Positions 56,738 to 64,000 of a DNA stretch of 64,000 nucleotides are shown piece by piece. The DNA is taken from positions 248,001-312,000 of the forward strand of contig OZ245890.1 of the NCBI GenBank assembly GCA_965229615.1, written 5' to 3'. The notes beneath the pieces are model-generated. The model was not told the DNA's origin. It did not search any database and worked only from the letters and a program-made list of their open reading frames with translations. Position 1 is the stretch's first letter, and each line of letters opens with the position of its first letter. The stretch is from G965229615 sp965229615 (GTDB lineage Bacteria; Pseudomonadota; Alphaproteobacteria; Rickettsiales; Midichloriaceae). The translations under genes and the position numbers were made by a program.

Positions 56738-57457
56738 TTAATTTAATATCACTACCTTTTGTTGCTTCACTATATATTTGAAAACCTTAAATTTGAAGGT
56801 ATCATGCTGTTGGTTGTCAAGCATTGCATATGCATTATCCATTTCAAATGATACTTCTGCATATAAATCCTTTGATTGACATATTGTAGCATCATTTTTA
56901 CATTCATTAGTAGTAAAATGTATTATAGCTTTGTTAGGTATTAATGCCTTCGATGGCAAAATACTGATGTTATTAATTTTAACATTTACAAACGTATAAA
57001 ACTTGTATGCAAGAATTGGACTTTTGGGGTTTTGATATGGTATTATATCACTGATATACTCACTAAAGATGCTATGGGAAGACATGGCCTGTACATTTCG
57101 CATTAGCATCTCCCACTTCATATTATGTAGCACTGATGGGTCATACTCCTCTCTCAAGTGTATGTATCTTTTCAGCATATAGGTAGCAATACTAACATTC
57201 ATATTATGTTCTCTACTAGCAATGCTATTGATATGATAACTTTCATCATCATCATGTTCAACATACAATGGGAATGGTAGTGTTATGATGTATGATGTAG
57301 TATTGATGATGCCATTTAATACTAAGCCACCATATGCTAACAAAATGAAATTCAACAGAAATTTGAATCTAAAGACATATGGCTGTATGTATTTTTCTGC
57401 ATACCAACTTTTTGTCGAGTTGATATAATCATCAAAGCTGTCTCTATTCTGTATCAT
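56738..57457 (-). CDS. VirB8-like type IV secretion protein, isolated copy
   Basis: This 239-residue protein has the VirB8 layout: a short cytoplasmic part with SWYAEKYIQPYVFRFKFL, one transmembrane helix (about residues 33-55), and a periplasmic NTF2-like domain. The motif YMLKRYIHLREEYDP and the following NVQAMSSHSIFSEY match the conserved 'Y...RE.Y' and 'MSS..V...Y' of VirB8, and FVNVKINNISILPS the later strand. VirB8 is an inner-membrane nucleator of the secretion channel. No other virB gene is in the window. It follows an unknown gene by 27 bp. The call is by motif recognition only. Confidence 0.6.
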   Translation of the reverse strand: MIQNRDSFDDYINSTKSWYAEKYIQPYVFRFKFLLNFILLAYGGLVLNGIINTTSYIITLPFPLYVEHDDDESYHINSIASREHNMNVSIATYMLKRYIHLREEYDPSVLHNMKWEMLMRNVQAMSSHSIFSEYISDIIPYQNPKSPILAYKFYTFVNVKINNISILPSKALIPNKAIIHFTTNECKNDATICQSKDLYAEVSFEMDNAYAMLDNQQHDTFKFKVFKYIVKQQKVVILN

Positions 57458-57484
57458 TGATACACCCTAATGTTTAATTATAAA

Positions 57485-58840
57485 TTAATCCTCATCTGTT
57501 GTTCTATCTTCTGATGTATCATGATAACCTACAGAATCATACATCTTTAAAAATTCTTTCAGATTATTGGTGTCTTGATCATTAGCAAGTAGTTCCATAA
57601 GACGATTTGGCGTGATTTTCTGTTTTTTGCATATTGTTCGAATTAGATCAAAACTGTCATTATATTTACCAAATAGCATATCAAATGCAGGTCTATTTCT
57701 TAGTGCAACACTACAAACTAACTGCAAATCAAGCTTCAATTCGTTAATTATGTCATTGTGATGAATAATTAACTTGCAAGCATCTAAATCAGCAATTGAC
57801 AAATCTATCAAGGCCTTAGCATTATTTATACCATGATGATGTGTTAACAGATACGAGTGTAGGAAAATACTAATGTCATTTACGGTATTTTTAATATTCT
57901 GTATTTTCCTTTCATTGTACCATAATAGCTCCACAAATTTGTCCGATAAATTAGTATCAGTATGTACCATCATAAATTGTGGTAGAGCTGGGTAGTGTTT
58001 TATACTATCGAACATTTGCTTATTCTTATCATATAATTCCTGCAATGCTAGCAACCTAGCACATGTCATACTACAACATTTTTCATGCACTTTTACAGCC
58101 CTCAATGCAACATCTAATACAGAGTTAGAAATTCGTAATAGACTATTAATATCTATTTTATTTTCTCCAATGGCAGAAATCAACTCTACAACTGATATCA
58201 TTCTTGAACGATCAGCATGACAAGTGTTGAGCACTTGCTGCATTTCTTCACGACTTTTTACAACCCTGCATATCGTTGATGCTATATTTGGTTCTGAGAT
58301 CGATATCTCTTTTAGCATTTCAGCAGGATATAAATTCAAGTATCCTTTTGGTAACCCTACCTCATCACATTTTTTATACAGAAGATTAACATTAGTTGTA
58401 CCATTGGGATTTTGACAATTTTCTGACAAAAAAATGATTTTATCATAAGATTTCTTACTGATGTTGGTATTACCATCATCAGAGTGATGTAGTCCTTCAC
58501 TACCATGTACGTGCAACATCTTGTCATTATCAAGTAGGCTATTTGTGCAATGCCTTAACAACATAACCATATCCTTCTCTACACCATGTTTTTGTAAATC
58601 ATCAACGATTTGCATACGCATTTCGCCAAAACTTACCTCCACACACATTGCAATTACCTTAGATGTACTATCATCTATCGCAAGTCTTGGATCTAACAAG
58701 GTTTGCAATATTCTGTTCTTGGGATATGCAACAACTCCATTTGTTAGATTTCTTATCCCATCAAGTAACTGTTGATCGTTTGCATGTGTCATTCCTCCTG
58801 CTATAATCACACTGCTAATGCGTGATAATATAACGTTCAT
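57485..58840 (-). CDS. unknown all-helical protein between nadD and virB8-like gene
   Basis: I chose ATG 58840 because it has a strong ribosome binding site (GAGGAGGG, 5-bp spacing); an in-frame ATG at 58885 would overlap nadD. The 451-residue product appears wholly helical, without signal peptide or membrane helices. The C-terminal half suggests irregular alpha-alpha repeats (for example ALIDLSIADLDACKLII), and the end is acidic (DTSEDRTTDED). No family is recognised. It lies in the nadD-unknown-virB8-like operon, so a link to secretion is possible but not shown. Confidence 0.8.
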   Translation of the reverse strand: MNVILSRISSVIIAGGMTHANDQQLLDGIRNLTNGVVAYPKNRILQTLLDPRLAIDDSTSKVIAMCVEVSFGEMRMQIVDDLQKHGVEKDMVMLLRHCTNSLLDNDKMLHVHGSEGLHHSDDGNTNISKKSYDKIIFLSENCQNPNGTTNVNLLYKKCDEVGLPKGYLNLYPAEMLKEISISEPNIASTICRVVKSREEMQQVLNTCHADRSRMISVVELISAIGENKIDINSLLRISNSVLDVALRAVKVHEKCCSMTCARLLALQELYDKNKQMFDSIKHYPALPQFMMVHTDTNLSDKFVELLWYNERKIQNIKNTVNDISIFLHSYLLTHHHGINNAKALIDLSIADLDACKLIIHHNDIINELKLDLQLVCSVALRNRPAFDMLFGKYNDSFDLIRTICKKQKITPNRLMELLANDQDTNNLKEFLKMYDSVGYHDTSEDRTTDED

Positions 58841-58862
58841 ACTTACCCTCCTCGTAATAAAT

Positions 58863-59519
58863 TCAGTTGAATTTTGCCCTTGCATCTCTAATTTGAGTTG
58901 AAGAGATTATAACTTTCTTTATATGTAAAACAACAAAATTTGTTTTTTTGCTAATATTGTGATTACCTTTAGGATTATATACATTACTCAGATGTTGGCA
59001 ATTAAAAGTGTTTGCAACTTTTGTGTTTTTCACTTTGAAAAGTGTCTCATTTCTTTCACATAATGCAACTCTTGTTATGTTGAAAATTTGTTCCCACATG
59101 TGCCACTTATGAATATGAAAAATATTATCCCCTCCCATTATCCAATAGAACTTTGCATTTTGATGCATTTGTTTGATTCTACTGACAGTATTTGCAGAAT
59201 ATGTGTTGCGAAAAAACTTTTCGATATCTGTAATTTTTATCTTATTTGAGTACGGTTTGGTGATCGCTAGGGATTTTGCCACTCTTGTGGACAATTGTGA
59301 GTACAATGTTATTGGTTTAAAGGGATTTTGTGGTGTGACCAACCATATTACATAAGCAAGATCAAATTTTCTTATGGCCTCTAAGCTTACATGTACATGA
59401 CCATGATGTGGAGGGTTGAATGATCCACCCAACAGTCCAACTCTTATTCTAGCATTATATAGTGGTAGAAGAGAGTATTTTGATGAATAATAGCTAGCAT
59501 TGAATGTTCTTTTTATCAT
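58863..59519 (-). CDS. nadD: nicotinate-nucleotide adenylyltransferase
   Basis: NadD adenylates nicotinate mononucleotide in NAD synthesis. The 218-residue protein has GLLGGSFNPPHHGHVHVS (HxGH motif), LVTPQNPFKP and the late signature ISSTQIRDA (ISST.iR). A region around residues 165-195 is diverged. It is the first gene of a three-gene set on the minus strand. Confidence 0.93.
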   Translation of the reverse strand: MIKRTFNASYYSSKYSLLPLYNARIRVGLLGGSFNPPHHGHVHVSLEAIRKFDLAYVIWLVTPQNPFKPITLYSQLSTRVAKSLAITKPYSNKIKITDIEKFFRNTYSANTVSRIKQMHQNAKFYWIMGGDNIFHIHKWHMWEQIFNITRVALCERNETLFKVKNTKVANTFNCQHLSNVYNPKGNHNISKKTNFVVLHIKKVIISSTQIRDARAKFN

Positions 59520-59663
59520 ATGTTTTCCTTATTAATTAAAAGATACATGGTGTGACTTTCATACTCTTTACAACGCGATATTGAATGCAGTTAAAAATAC
59601 TATTGATTATTTTCAGTAAATGTGCAATTAATTGAACTGTTATGTGTTCTGATACATAAATTT

Positions 59664-59750
59664 GGAGAGATGGCTGAGCGGTCAAAAGCAGCAGACTGTA
59701 AATCTGCCCACCTTGTGTGTACGTAGGTTCGAATCCTGCTCTCTCCACCA
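59664..59750 (+). tRNA. tyrT: tRNA-Tyr (GTA)
   Basis: This 87-nt class II tRNA has acceptor stem GGAGAGA / TCTCTCC, anticodon stem GCAGA / TCTGC with loop CTGTAAA (anticodon GTA at 59698-59700), a long variable arm, T-loop GGTTCGAATCC and an encoded CCA after discriminator A. It lies on the plus strand between minus-strand genes. Confidence 0.97.
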
Positions 59751-59751
59751 T

Positions 59752-60087
59752 TTATTCGATGTTTGTCTTTTCAACAAGAAATCCATACTTTGTCCCCACA
59801 ATGCATATATAATTTGATGCGTTATAAGTAAATCGCACTAATGATACATCAATGTTTATTTTATGTATTTCATTGATGGTGATACTTTTCCCCTCACTTG
59901 CATTCGTTTGATCACTACAGTTGCTTAATTTGAAGAAACCAATGATATTTTGCAATATTCTCGATTTAACAACTGTTGCATCAAGATTTTTATATCTAAT
60001 TTTTTTCAATGCAAACCCAATCAGTAATATACTACAAACAATTACTGCTAATATTGCTATTGTTTTAATATATATTTCAGCTAGCAT
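59752..60087 (-). CDS. FliO-like small membrane protein
   Basis: This 111-residue protein has one N-terminal transmembrane helix (about residues 7-28), a basic patch, a linker, and a terminal beta segment NIDVSLVRFTYNASNYICIV. That segment resembles the FliO pattern in which an Arg/Leu-rich strand precedes '..LLIGG..d.VvE'; here it reads CIVGTKYGFLVE. FliO helps assemble the flagellar export gate. It is 7 bp after the hydrolase gene and ends 1 bp from tRNA-Tyr. Flagellar genes elsewhere in the window make the call plausible, but the match is weak. Confidence 0.5.
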   Translation of the reverse strand: MLAEIYIKTIAILAVIVCSILLIGFALKKIRYKNLDATVVKSRILQNIIGFFKLSNCSDQTNASEGKSITINEIHKINIDVSLVRFTYNASNYICIVGTKYGFLVEKTNIE

Positions 60088-60094
60088 ACAAAAA

Positions 60095-60781
60095 CTATAA
60101 GGATAATAACTTTTTCTTTCGCTTTTGTGACTTCATATTACTCTCAATACTTCGCATCTTTATATACTCATCTATTATGTTTTCAACCTCATCAAGCTTA
60201 CCATTGAAGAAGTGATCTGCAAATTCTATTACATTGTATTGTATGTCAATGTTTTGTTGTGCCGACATTTGATCGACCAATTTTGACACTGAATCGTTTG
60301 AAACAACCGTGTCAGCAGTGCCTTGTACTACCAAACCATTTGTAGGACATGGAGAAAAAAAAGAAAAGTCGTATGAATTTGCTGGTGGAGATATTGCGAC
60401 AAACTCTTTTACTTCAGGCCTTCGCATTACAAGTTGTAACCCTATCCATGCACCGAATGAAAAGCCAGCCACCCAATAACTTGATGCATCGGAATTTGCA
60501 TTTTGAAGCCAATCCAGAGCTGTGGCAGCATCTATTAATTCACCCATACCATGATCAAATATACCACTTGATCTACCTACGCCTCTAAAATTAAATCTCA
60601 TTGCAGAAAATCCATTCTTAATAAATGTATGGAAGAGTCTGTAAACAACCTTGTTGTTCATCGTCCCACCATGTAGTGGATGTGGATGCAACACTAGTAC
60701 TGCTGGTGCGTTTGGTATTTCAGAACTGAAATATTTTCCCTCACGTTTACCTGTTTCACATGTAAAGAATATATCACGCAT
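60095..60781 (-). CDS. alpha/beta hydrolase
   Basis: This 228-residue serine hydrolase has the oxyanion-hole HPHPLHGGTMNNKV, the nucleophile elbow GFSFGAWIG, the acid in VVQGTADTVVSND and a late His (EFADHFFNGKLDE). It resembles a small family conserved in alphaproteobacteria whose substrate is not known to me. No signal peptide is seen, so it is likely cytoplasmic. It is upstream of the FliO-like gene with a 7-bp gap. Confidence 0.9.
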   Translation of the reverse strand: MRDIFFTCETGKREGKYFSSEIPNAPAVLVLHPHPLHGGTMNNKVVYRLFHTFIKNGFSAMRFNFRGVGRSSGIFDHGMGELIDAATALDWLQNANSDASSYWVAGFSFGAWIGLQLVMRRPEVKEFVAISPPANSYDFSFFSPCPTNGLVVQGTADTVVSNDSVSKLVDQMSAQQNIDIQYNVIEFADHFFNGKLDEVENIIDEYIKMRSIESNMKSQKRKKKLLSL

Positions 60782-60962
60782 CTATTTTGAAATTGTTTTT
60801 TTATTATATGTTGTAAACCCTCTGATGATAGCATTCCTCGTTTGCTTAATAAAGCATGCAAGGTAAAAAAAACAGTGATATAATAAGACATGCAATACAT
60901 GTTATGACATAAACTGTTAGAACACTGTTATGTTGATAACTGACATCTGTTCAGCAGAAGAA

Positions 60963-60992
60963 TTGATACTTGATTTTAGATGTAACTATGAT
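60963..60992 (+). promoter_or_regulatory. sigma-70-type promoter of the rpsM cluster
   Basis: TTGATA (60963-60968) and TATGAT (60987-60992) are 18 bp apart, about 76 bp before the rpsM ATG. It lies in the divergent gap with the hydrolase gene. Confidence 0.5.
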
Positions 60993-61068
60993 ATTCTGAT
61001 CCAACATGCAATCAATCACATGCAAAGATGCATCTTTGCTTTGACTAAAATTTAACTAAAGGTTAGAA

Positions 61069-61446
61069 ATGGCACGTATTGCTGGTGTGAATATACCAAA
61101 CAACAAAAGAATAGAAATAGCATTGACTTATATCTATGGTGTAGGTCCTTCTCGTGCAAAGCAAATATGTAAAACAACAGGAATAGATGTGAACAAAAGA
61201 GTACATGATCTTTCAGATGATGATGTGAAGTCCATCCGTGAAGTGATAGATAGCAAATATGTTGTTGAAGGTGATTTGCGGAAGGAAGTATCAATGAACA
61301 TAAAAGCCCTTACCGATATGAAGTGCTATAGAGGTATGAGGCATAGAAATAAGTTGCCTGTAAGAGGACAAAGAACTCATACAAATGCACGTACTAGAAA
61401 GGGTAAGGCTGTTGCAATAGCCGGTAAGAAAAAAGCAACAAAATAG
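61069..61446 (+). CDS. rpsM: ribosomal protein uS13
   Basis: uS13 sits in the 30S head and contacts the P-site tRNA and 50S bridges. The 125-residue protein has MARIAGVNIPNNKRIEIALT, YGVGPSRAKQICKTTGID and the basic tail RGQRTHTNARTRKGKAVA. It leads the rpsM-rpsK-rpoA-rplQ set; secY and adk, its common upstream neighbours, are not here. Confidence 0.98.
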   Translation: MARIAGVNIPNNKRIEIALTYIYGVGPSRAKQICKTTGIDVNKRVHDLSDDDVKSIREVIDSKYVVEGDLRKEVSMNIKALTDMKCYRGMRHRNKLPVRGQRTHTNARTRKGKAVAIAGKKKATK

Positions 61447-61453
61447 CACTGAC

Positions 61454-61478
61454 ACTGCAATTTGTTGCAGTATTTTTT
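61454..61478 (+). terminator. intrinsic terminator or attenuator between rpsM and rpsK
   Basis: A perfect 7-bp stem (ACTGCAA 61454-61460, TTGCAGT 61465-61471) with a 4-nt loop is followed by A and six T. It is a classical Rho-independent terminator shape and starts 8 bp after the rpsM stop codon. Confidence 0.75.
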
Positions 61479-61520
61479 GGATACATACTACATAGTTCAC
61501 CCAATACTTAAATATTAATA

Positions 61521-61910
61521 ATGACTGCAAAGAACAATAAGAAAAAATCACTCACAGTTGGTGTTGTTAACATCACTCTAACATTTAATAATACCACAAT
61601 CAATGTTGCAGATACATATGGTAATGTTATTGCATGGTCATCTGCTGGTAAAAACAATTTTAAAGGCTCAAGAAGAGCAACGCCATTTGCTGCACAAGTT
61701 ACAGCAAATGATGTGATGAGAGAAGCAGTAAGTTATGGCATGAGAACGATATCATCTATTAGAGTGAAGGGCATTGGTAGTGGAAGGGAAGCAGCTGTAA
61801 GTGCAGTTGTTGAGCAGAGCAACAGAAATAATATCACTGTTAATATGATAGAAGATGTAACTCCTGTGCCTCATAATGGTGTTAAACCACCGAAAAGACG
61901 TAGAGTGTGA
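61521..61910 (+). CDS. rpsK: ribosomal protein uS11
   Basis: uS11 forms part of the 30S platform. The 129-residue protein has GVVNITLTFNNTTINVADTY, GSRRATPFAAQV and the ending TPVPHNGVKPPKRRRV, all conserved. No clear Shine-Dalgarno precedes the ATG, and a terminator-like hairpin lies upstream. Confidence 0.98.
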   Translation: MTAKNNKKKSLTVGVVNITLTFNNTTINVADTYGNVIAWSSAGKNNFKGSRRATPFAAQVTANDVMREAVSYGMRTISSIRVKGIGSGREAAVSAVVEQSNRNNITVNMIEDVTPVPHNGVKPPKRRRV

Positions 61911-61997
61911 TTTGTATTTATTTTTCTTCACAAGATAACATAATGCTAGTGATAATTTGAACATTAACTATTGATTTTAATATTTTATAAGAAACAC

Positions 61998-63050
61998 ATG
62001 AGTTCTAGTAAGAATAGCTTTCTCTCGAAAAACTGGCTCACAATGCCAAAGCCAACAGATTATTATCTTGTAGAAACATTTGAAAACAAGGCGAAATTCA
62101 GAATAGAGCCATTGAGAAAGGGTTTTGGTATAACTCTTGGTAACGCAATGCGTAGAACAATGTTATCATCAATTTGGGGGGCTGCAGTTGTTGGTGTGTG
62201 CATTGATGGTGTTGAACATGAGTACTCCTCAATCGAAGGTGTGAAGGAAGATGTTATAGATATATTACTCAACTTAAAATCTCTCATCATAGTTACGGAT
62301 TCAGATGAGAGAAAGGTGTTATTACTTGATGTCAATGGCTGCGAACAACCAATCACAGTTACTGCTGGAATGATTACATTACCACATGGCATACACATAG
62401 TGAATAAAGATGCTGTGATATGTCATATGGAAGGTCGCAACGCTCGCATTAGAATTGAAATATATGTAGGCACTAATAGTGGCTACGTAACATCTGAGAA
62501 GAATAAGGCATTGCTACCAAGTAATAGTAGTTATGGCAATATTATTGCAGTTGATTCGATATTCTCTCCTGTCAGGAGAGTGACATATAGCATTGAGAGT
62601 TATTCAACATCAATTGATGAAGAGTATGAAAGGCTTTTTCTTACCATTGAAACAAACGGTGCAATTGCTGCAGATATGGCAATGTCATTAGCAGCTAAAA
62701 TTTTACAGGAACAGTTGCGGCCGTTCATGGGGGCAAACATTGAGATAACACACGACGTTGAAGAAAAACCACTGTCGTTTGACCACAGATTGCTAATGAA
62801 GGTTGAAAATCTTGAGCTATCAGTTCGTTCACAAAACTGTTTGAAAAACGAAAACATAGTATATGTTGGTGATCTAGTGACGAAAACAGAAAGTGAGATG
62901 TTAAAAACGCCAAATTTTGGTAAAAAATCACTTACCGAAATGAAAGAGGTAATGGCAAAAATGAACTTGCATTTTGGTATGGAAATCAGTGGGTGGCCAC
63001 CTGCAGGTAATATTGAAGAGCTAGCGAGAAAATTTGAAGAGGGAATATAA
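61998..63050 (+). CDS. rpoA: RNA polymerase alpha subunit
   Basis: The alpha subunit dimer nucleates RNA polymerase assembly and its C-terminal domain contacts promoters and activators. I chose ATG 61998 (350 residues) over an in-frame TTG at 61971. The N-terminal domain shows KAKFRIEPLRKGFGITLGNA and SSIEGVKEDVIDILLNLK; the C-terminal domain has LELSVRSQNCLKNENIVYVG and KTPNFGKKSLTEMKEV. Length is normal for the class. Confidence 0.97.
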   Translation: MSSSKNSFLSKNWLTMPKPTDYYLVETFENKAKFRIEPLRKGFGITLGNAMRRTMLSSIWGAAVVGVCIDGVEHEYSSIEGVKEDVIDILLNLKSLIIVTDSDERKVLLLDVNGCEQPITVTAGMITLPHGIHIVNKDAVICHMEGRNARIRIEIYVGTNSGYVTSEKNKALLPSNSSYGNIIAVDSIFSPVRRVTYSIESYSTSIDEEYERLFLTIETNGAIAADMAMSLAAKILQEQLRPFMGANIEITHDVEEKPLSFDHRLLMKVENLELSVRSQNCLKNENIVYVGDLVTKTESEMLKTPNFGKKSLTEMKEVMAKMNLHFGMEISGWPPAGNIEELARKFEEGI

Positions 63051-63090
63051 AAACAAATATGCATCGAATAACAATATAAGAGGAGAACAT

Positions 63091-63459
63091 ATGAATCATA
63101 ATTTTAAAGGCAGTAAATTTGGCAGACATAAAGACAGTCGTAAAGCACTACTAAGAAACCTTACAAAGGAAGTGATAGAGCATGAAAGTATCGAAACAAC
63201 ACTACCTAAAGCTAAAAATATACGTCCTATTGTTGAGAAGCTTGTAACAAAAGGAAAAATACCATCATTGCATAATAGAAGACAAATTATATCTACACTG
63301 GGAGGTGATCAGTTGACTGCTGGTAAGCTTCTTAACATTTCTGCACGCTATGCTAATAGAAATGGGGGATATCTCAGAATAATAAAAACAGGATACCGCA
63401 AAGGCGATGCAGCTCCAATGGCGATAATACAGTTCGTAGAAGCACCAGGGACTGCCTAA
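63091..63459 (+). CDS. rplQ: ribosomal protein bL17
   Basis: The start at ATG 63091 is fixed by a strong ribosome binding site (AGAGGAGA) and by the family N-terminus; an earlier in-frame start at 63034 would overlap rpoA. The 122-residue protein has FGRHKDSRKALLRNLTKEVI, EKLVTKGK and the end GYRKGDAAPMAIIQFVEA. It closes the cluster. Confidence 0.97.
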   Translation: MNHNFKGSKFGRHKDSRKALLRNLTKEVIEHESIETTLPKAKNIRPIVEKLVTKGKIPSLHNRRQIISTLGGDQLTAGKLLNISARYANRNGGYLRIIKTGYRKGDAAPMAIIQFVEAPGTA

Positions 63460-63475
63460 ATGAAAAACACTCCAG

Positions 63476-63491
63476 AAGCCCGCTTGGGTTT
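63476..63491. terminator. weak hairpin between rplQ and pnp
   Basis: A 6-bp stem (AAGCCC / GGGTTT, one G-T pair, 4-nt loop) lies in the 31-bp convergent gap. No T-run directly follows on either strand, so it is only a possible terminator. Confidence 0.3.
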
Positions 63492-64000
63492 CAAAGGAAT
63501 CTCTTTCTTCTATTAATATTTGCTGTTTGTTCATCGCCTGGTATCTCGCAATGATCTGGATTTGTTGTAGTGTTTTCTTTTTTAGACACAAGTGCGTCAA
63601 TCATGCTGTTGCCTGATACTCCTCTTGTGCAGAGTTTTATCTTACCATTTCTGTCGAATCCTATCATCTTTGCTTTAAGATTTTGTCCTTCAGTGAAAAT
63701 TGATTTAAGATCTTTGATATATCCATCCACTATATCACTAATATGTATAAACCCTTCAGCACCAGTTTGTAATTTTACAAACAGACCAAAATCAGTCACA
63801 CTACTTATTGTGATATCAAACATACTACCCACTCTCATAGGTGATACGATGCTGTTAATTTTATTCATTGCGTTGTTTAAATCCTCACTTGTGTTAGCAC
63901 TAATGAGTACTTTACCATCATCTTCTATTGCTATTTTCACATTGCATGTCATGCTGATTTCCTTCACTGTTTTACCACCTGGTCCAATTACAGTCCTAAT
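63491..64000 (-). CDS. pnp: polyribonucleotide nucleotidyltransferase, C-terminal part
   Basis: The minus-strand frame is open to the window edge, so the start and catalytic RNase PH domains lie outside. The visible 169 residues hold the KH domain (GPGGKTVKEI, a GxxG loop), the S1 domain (GSMFDITISSVTDFGLFVKL, GFIHISDI) and a short polar tail ending NINRRKRFL. PNPase degrades RNA from the 3' end and is the main partner of RNase E or J in the degradosome. rpsO, often upstream, cannot be seen. Confidence 0.93.
   Translation of the reverse strand: MRTVIGPGGKTVKEISMTCNVKIAIEDDGKVLISANTSEDLNNAMNKINSIVSPMRVGSMFDITISSVTDFGLFVKLQTGAEGFIHISDIVDGYIKDLKSIFTEGQNLKAKMIGFDRNGKIKLCTRGVSGNSMIDALVSKKENTTTNPDHCEIPGDEQTANINRRKRFL

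Noticed and set aside
58841..58885. longer start for the unknown 57.5-58.8 kb protein
   Set aside because: It would overlap nadD and lacks a ribosome binding site; ATG 58840 has GAGGAGGG at ideal spacing.
59536..59751. 71-codon minus-strand frame across tRNA-Tyr
   Set aside because: It is antisense to the tRNA and begins with the well-known false translation of tRNA genes (GAGFEPT-like).
1..64000. CRISPR array, insertion sequences, integrase or defence cluster
   Set aside because: No spaced direct repeats, transposase, recombinase or defence gene pattern was found; the only tandem repeats are inside genes.

Overview
The window is AT-rich (roughly one third G+C), densely coded, and free of insertion sequences, CRISPR arrays, prophage and rRNA genes. 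The gene set fits a host-associated alphaproteobacterium of the order Rickettsiales: an ankyrin-repeat protein, a DUF2608 HAD-like protein, an isolated VirB8-like type IV secretion protein, an isolated NlpC/P60 peptidase of the gene-transfer-agent type, a PrtD/PrtE-type type I secretion pair, flagellar genes flgK/flgL, and core genes scattered singly. Flagellar genes plus a cbb3-oxidase assembly gene (ccoS) suggest a Midichloriaceae-like lineage rather than Rickettsia itself; this is inference and no species is claimed.

Layout. 1-5.7 kb (minus): a truncated unknown helical protein, an MsbA-type ABC exporter, SecA. 5.8-10.4 kb (plus): signal peptidase I, an MFS transporter broken by a one-base shift in a poly-T run, an exported ankyrin protein, SSB. 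10.4-10.7 kb holds a candidate structured RNA. 10.7-12.6 kb: HIT protein, MreC, NlpC/P60 peptidase. 12.9-18.9 kb (minus): the 2-oxoglutarate dehydrogenase operon sucA-sucB-(zinc-ribbon membrane protein)-lpdA. 19.1-25.1 kb (plus): type I secretion ATPase, small membrane protein, membrane-fusion protein, then feoA-feoB. 25.2-27.4 kb: tRNA-Trp, M23 peptidase, ccoS. 27.5-30.1 kb (minus): DUF2608 protein, then bolA-grxD-rbfA-tsaC. 30.3-36.0 kb (plus): nrdB, rpsD, rpsT, flgK, flgL. 36.0-38.5 kb (minus): mrp, dapD, acpS. 38.7-42.8 kb (plus): hflK-hflC and a large unknown coiled-coil protein. 42.8-49.6 kb, mostly minus: ispF, a thioredoxin-fold protein, hemC, RNase J, propionyl-CoA carboxylase beta; folE on plus. 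49.7-51.6 kb: rimP with two large repeat arrays. 51.6-54.3 kb (minus): sucC-sucD-efp. 54.5-56.7 kb (plus): dapF-murA. 56.7-60.8 kb (minus): nadD-unknown-virB8-like, tRNA-Tyr (plus strand), alpha/beta hydrolase plus FliO-like protein. 61.0-63.5 kb (plus): rpsM-rpsK-rpoA-rplQ. The window ends inside pnp.

Functionally the segment covers the lower TCA cycle (OGDH complex and succinyl-CoA synthetase), propionyl-CoA carboxylation, protein export and membrane quality control (SecA, LepB, HflKC), envelope synthesis (DapD, DapF, MurA, MreC, M23 peptidase), iron uptake (FeoAB), Fe-S handling (Mrp, Grx, BolA), translation and ribosome maturation, and several secretion-related genes. The most unusual item is RimP: an acidic tandem repeat interrupts its C-terminal domain, and a long Arg/Gly/Ser-rich repeat tail follows. 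Other notable items are a MurA with Asp in place of the catalytic Cys, a FeoB lacking a recognisable G4 motif, the frameshifted transporter, and the unidentified RNA candidate.
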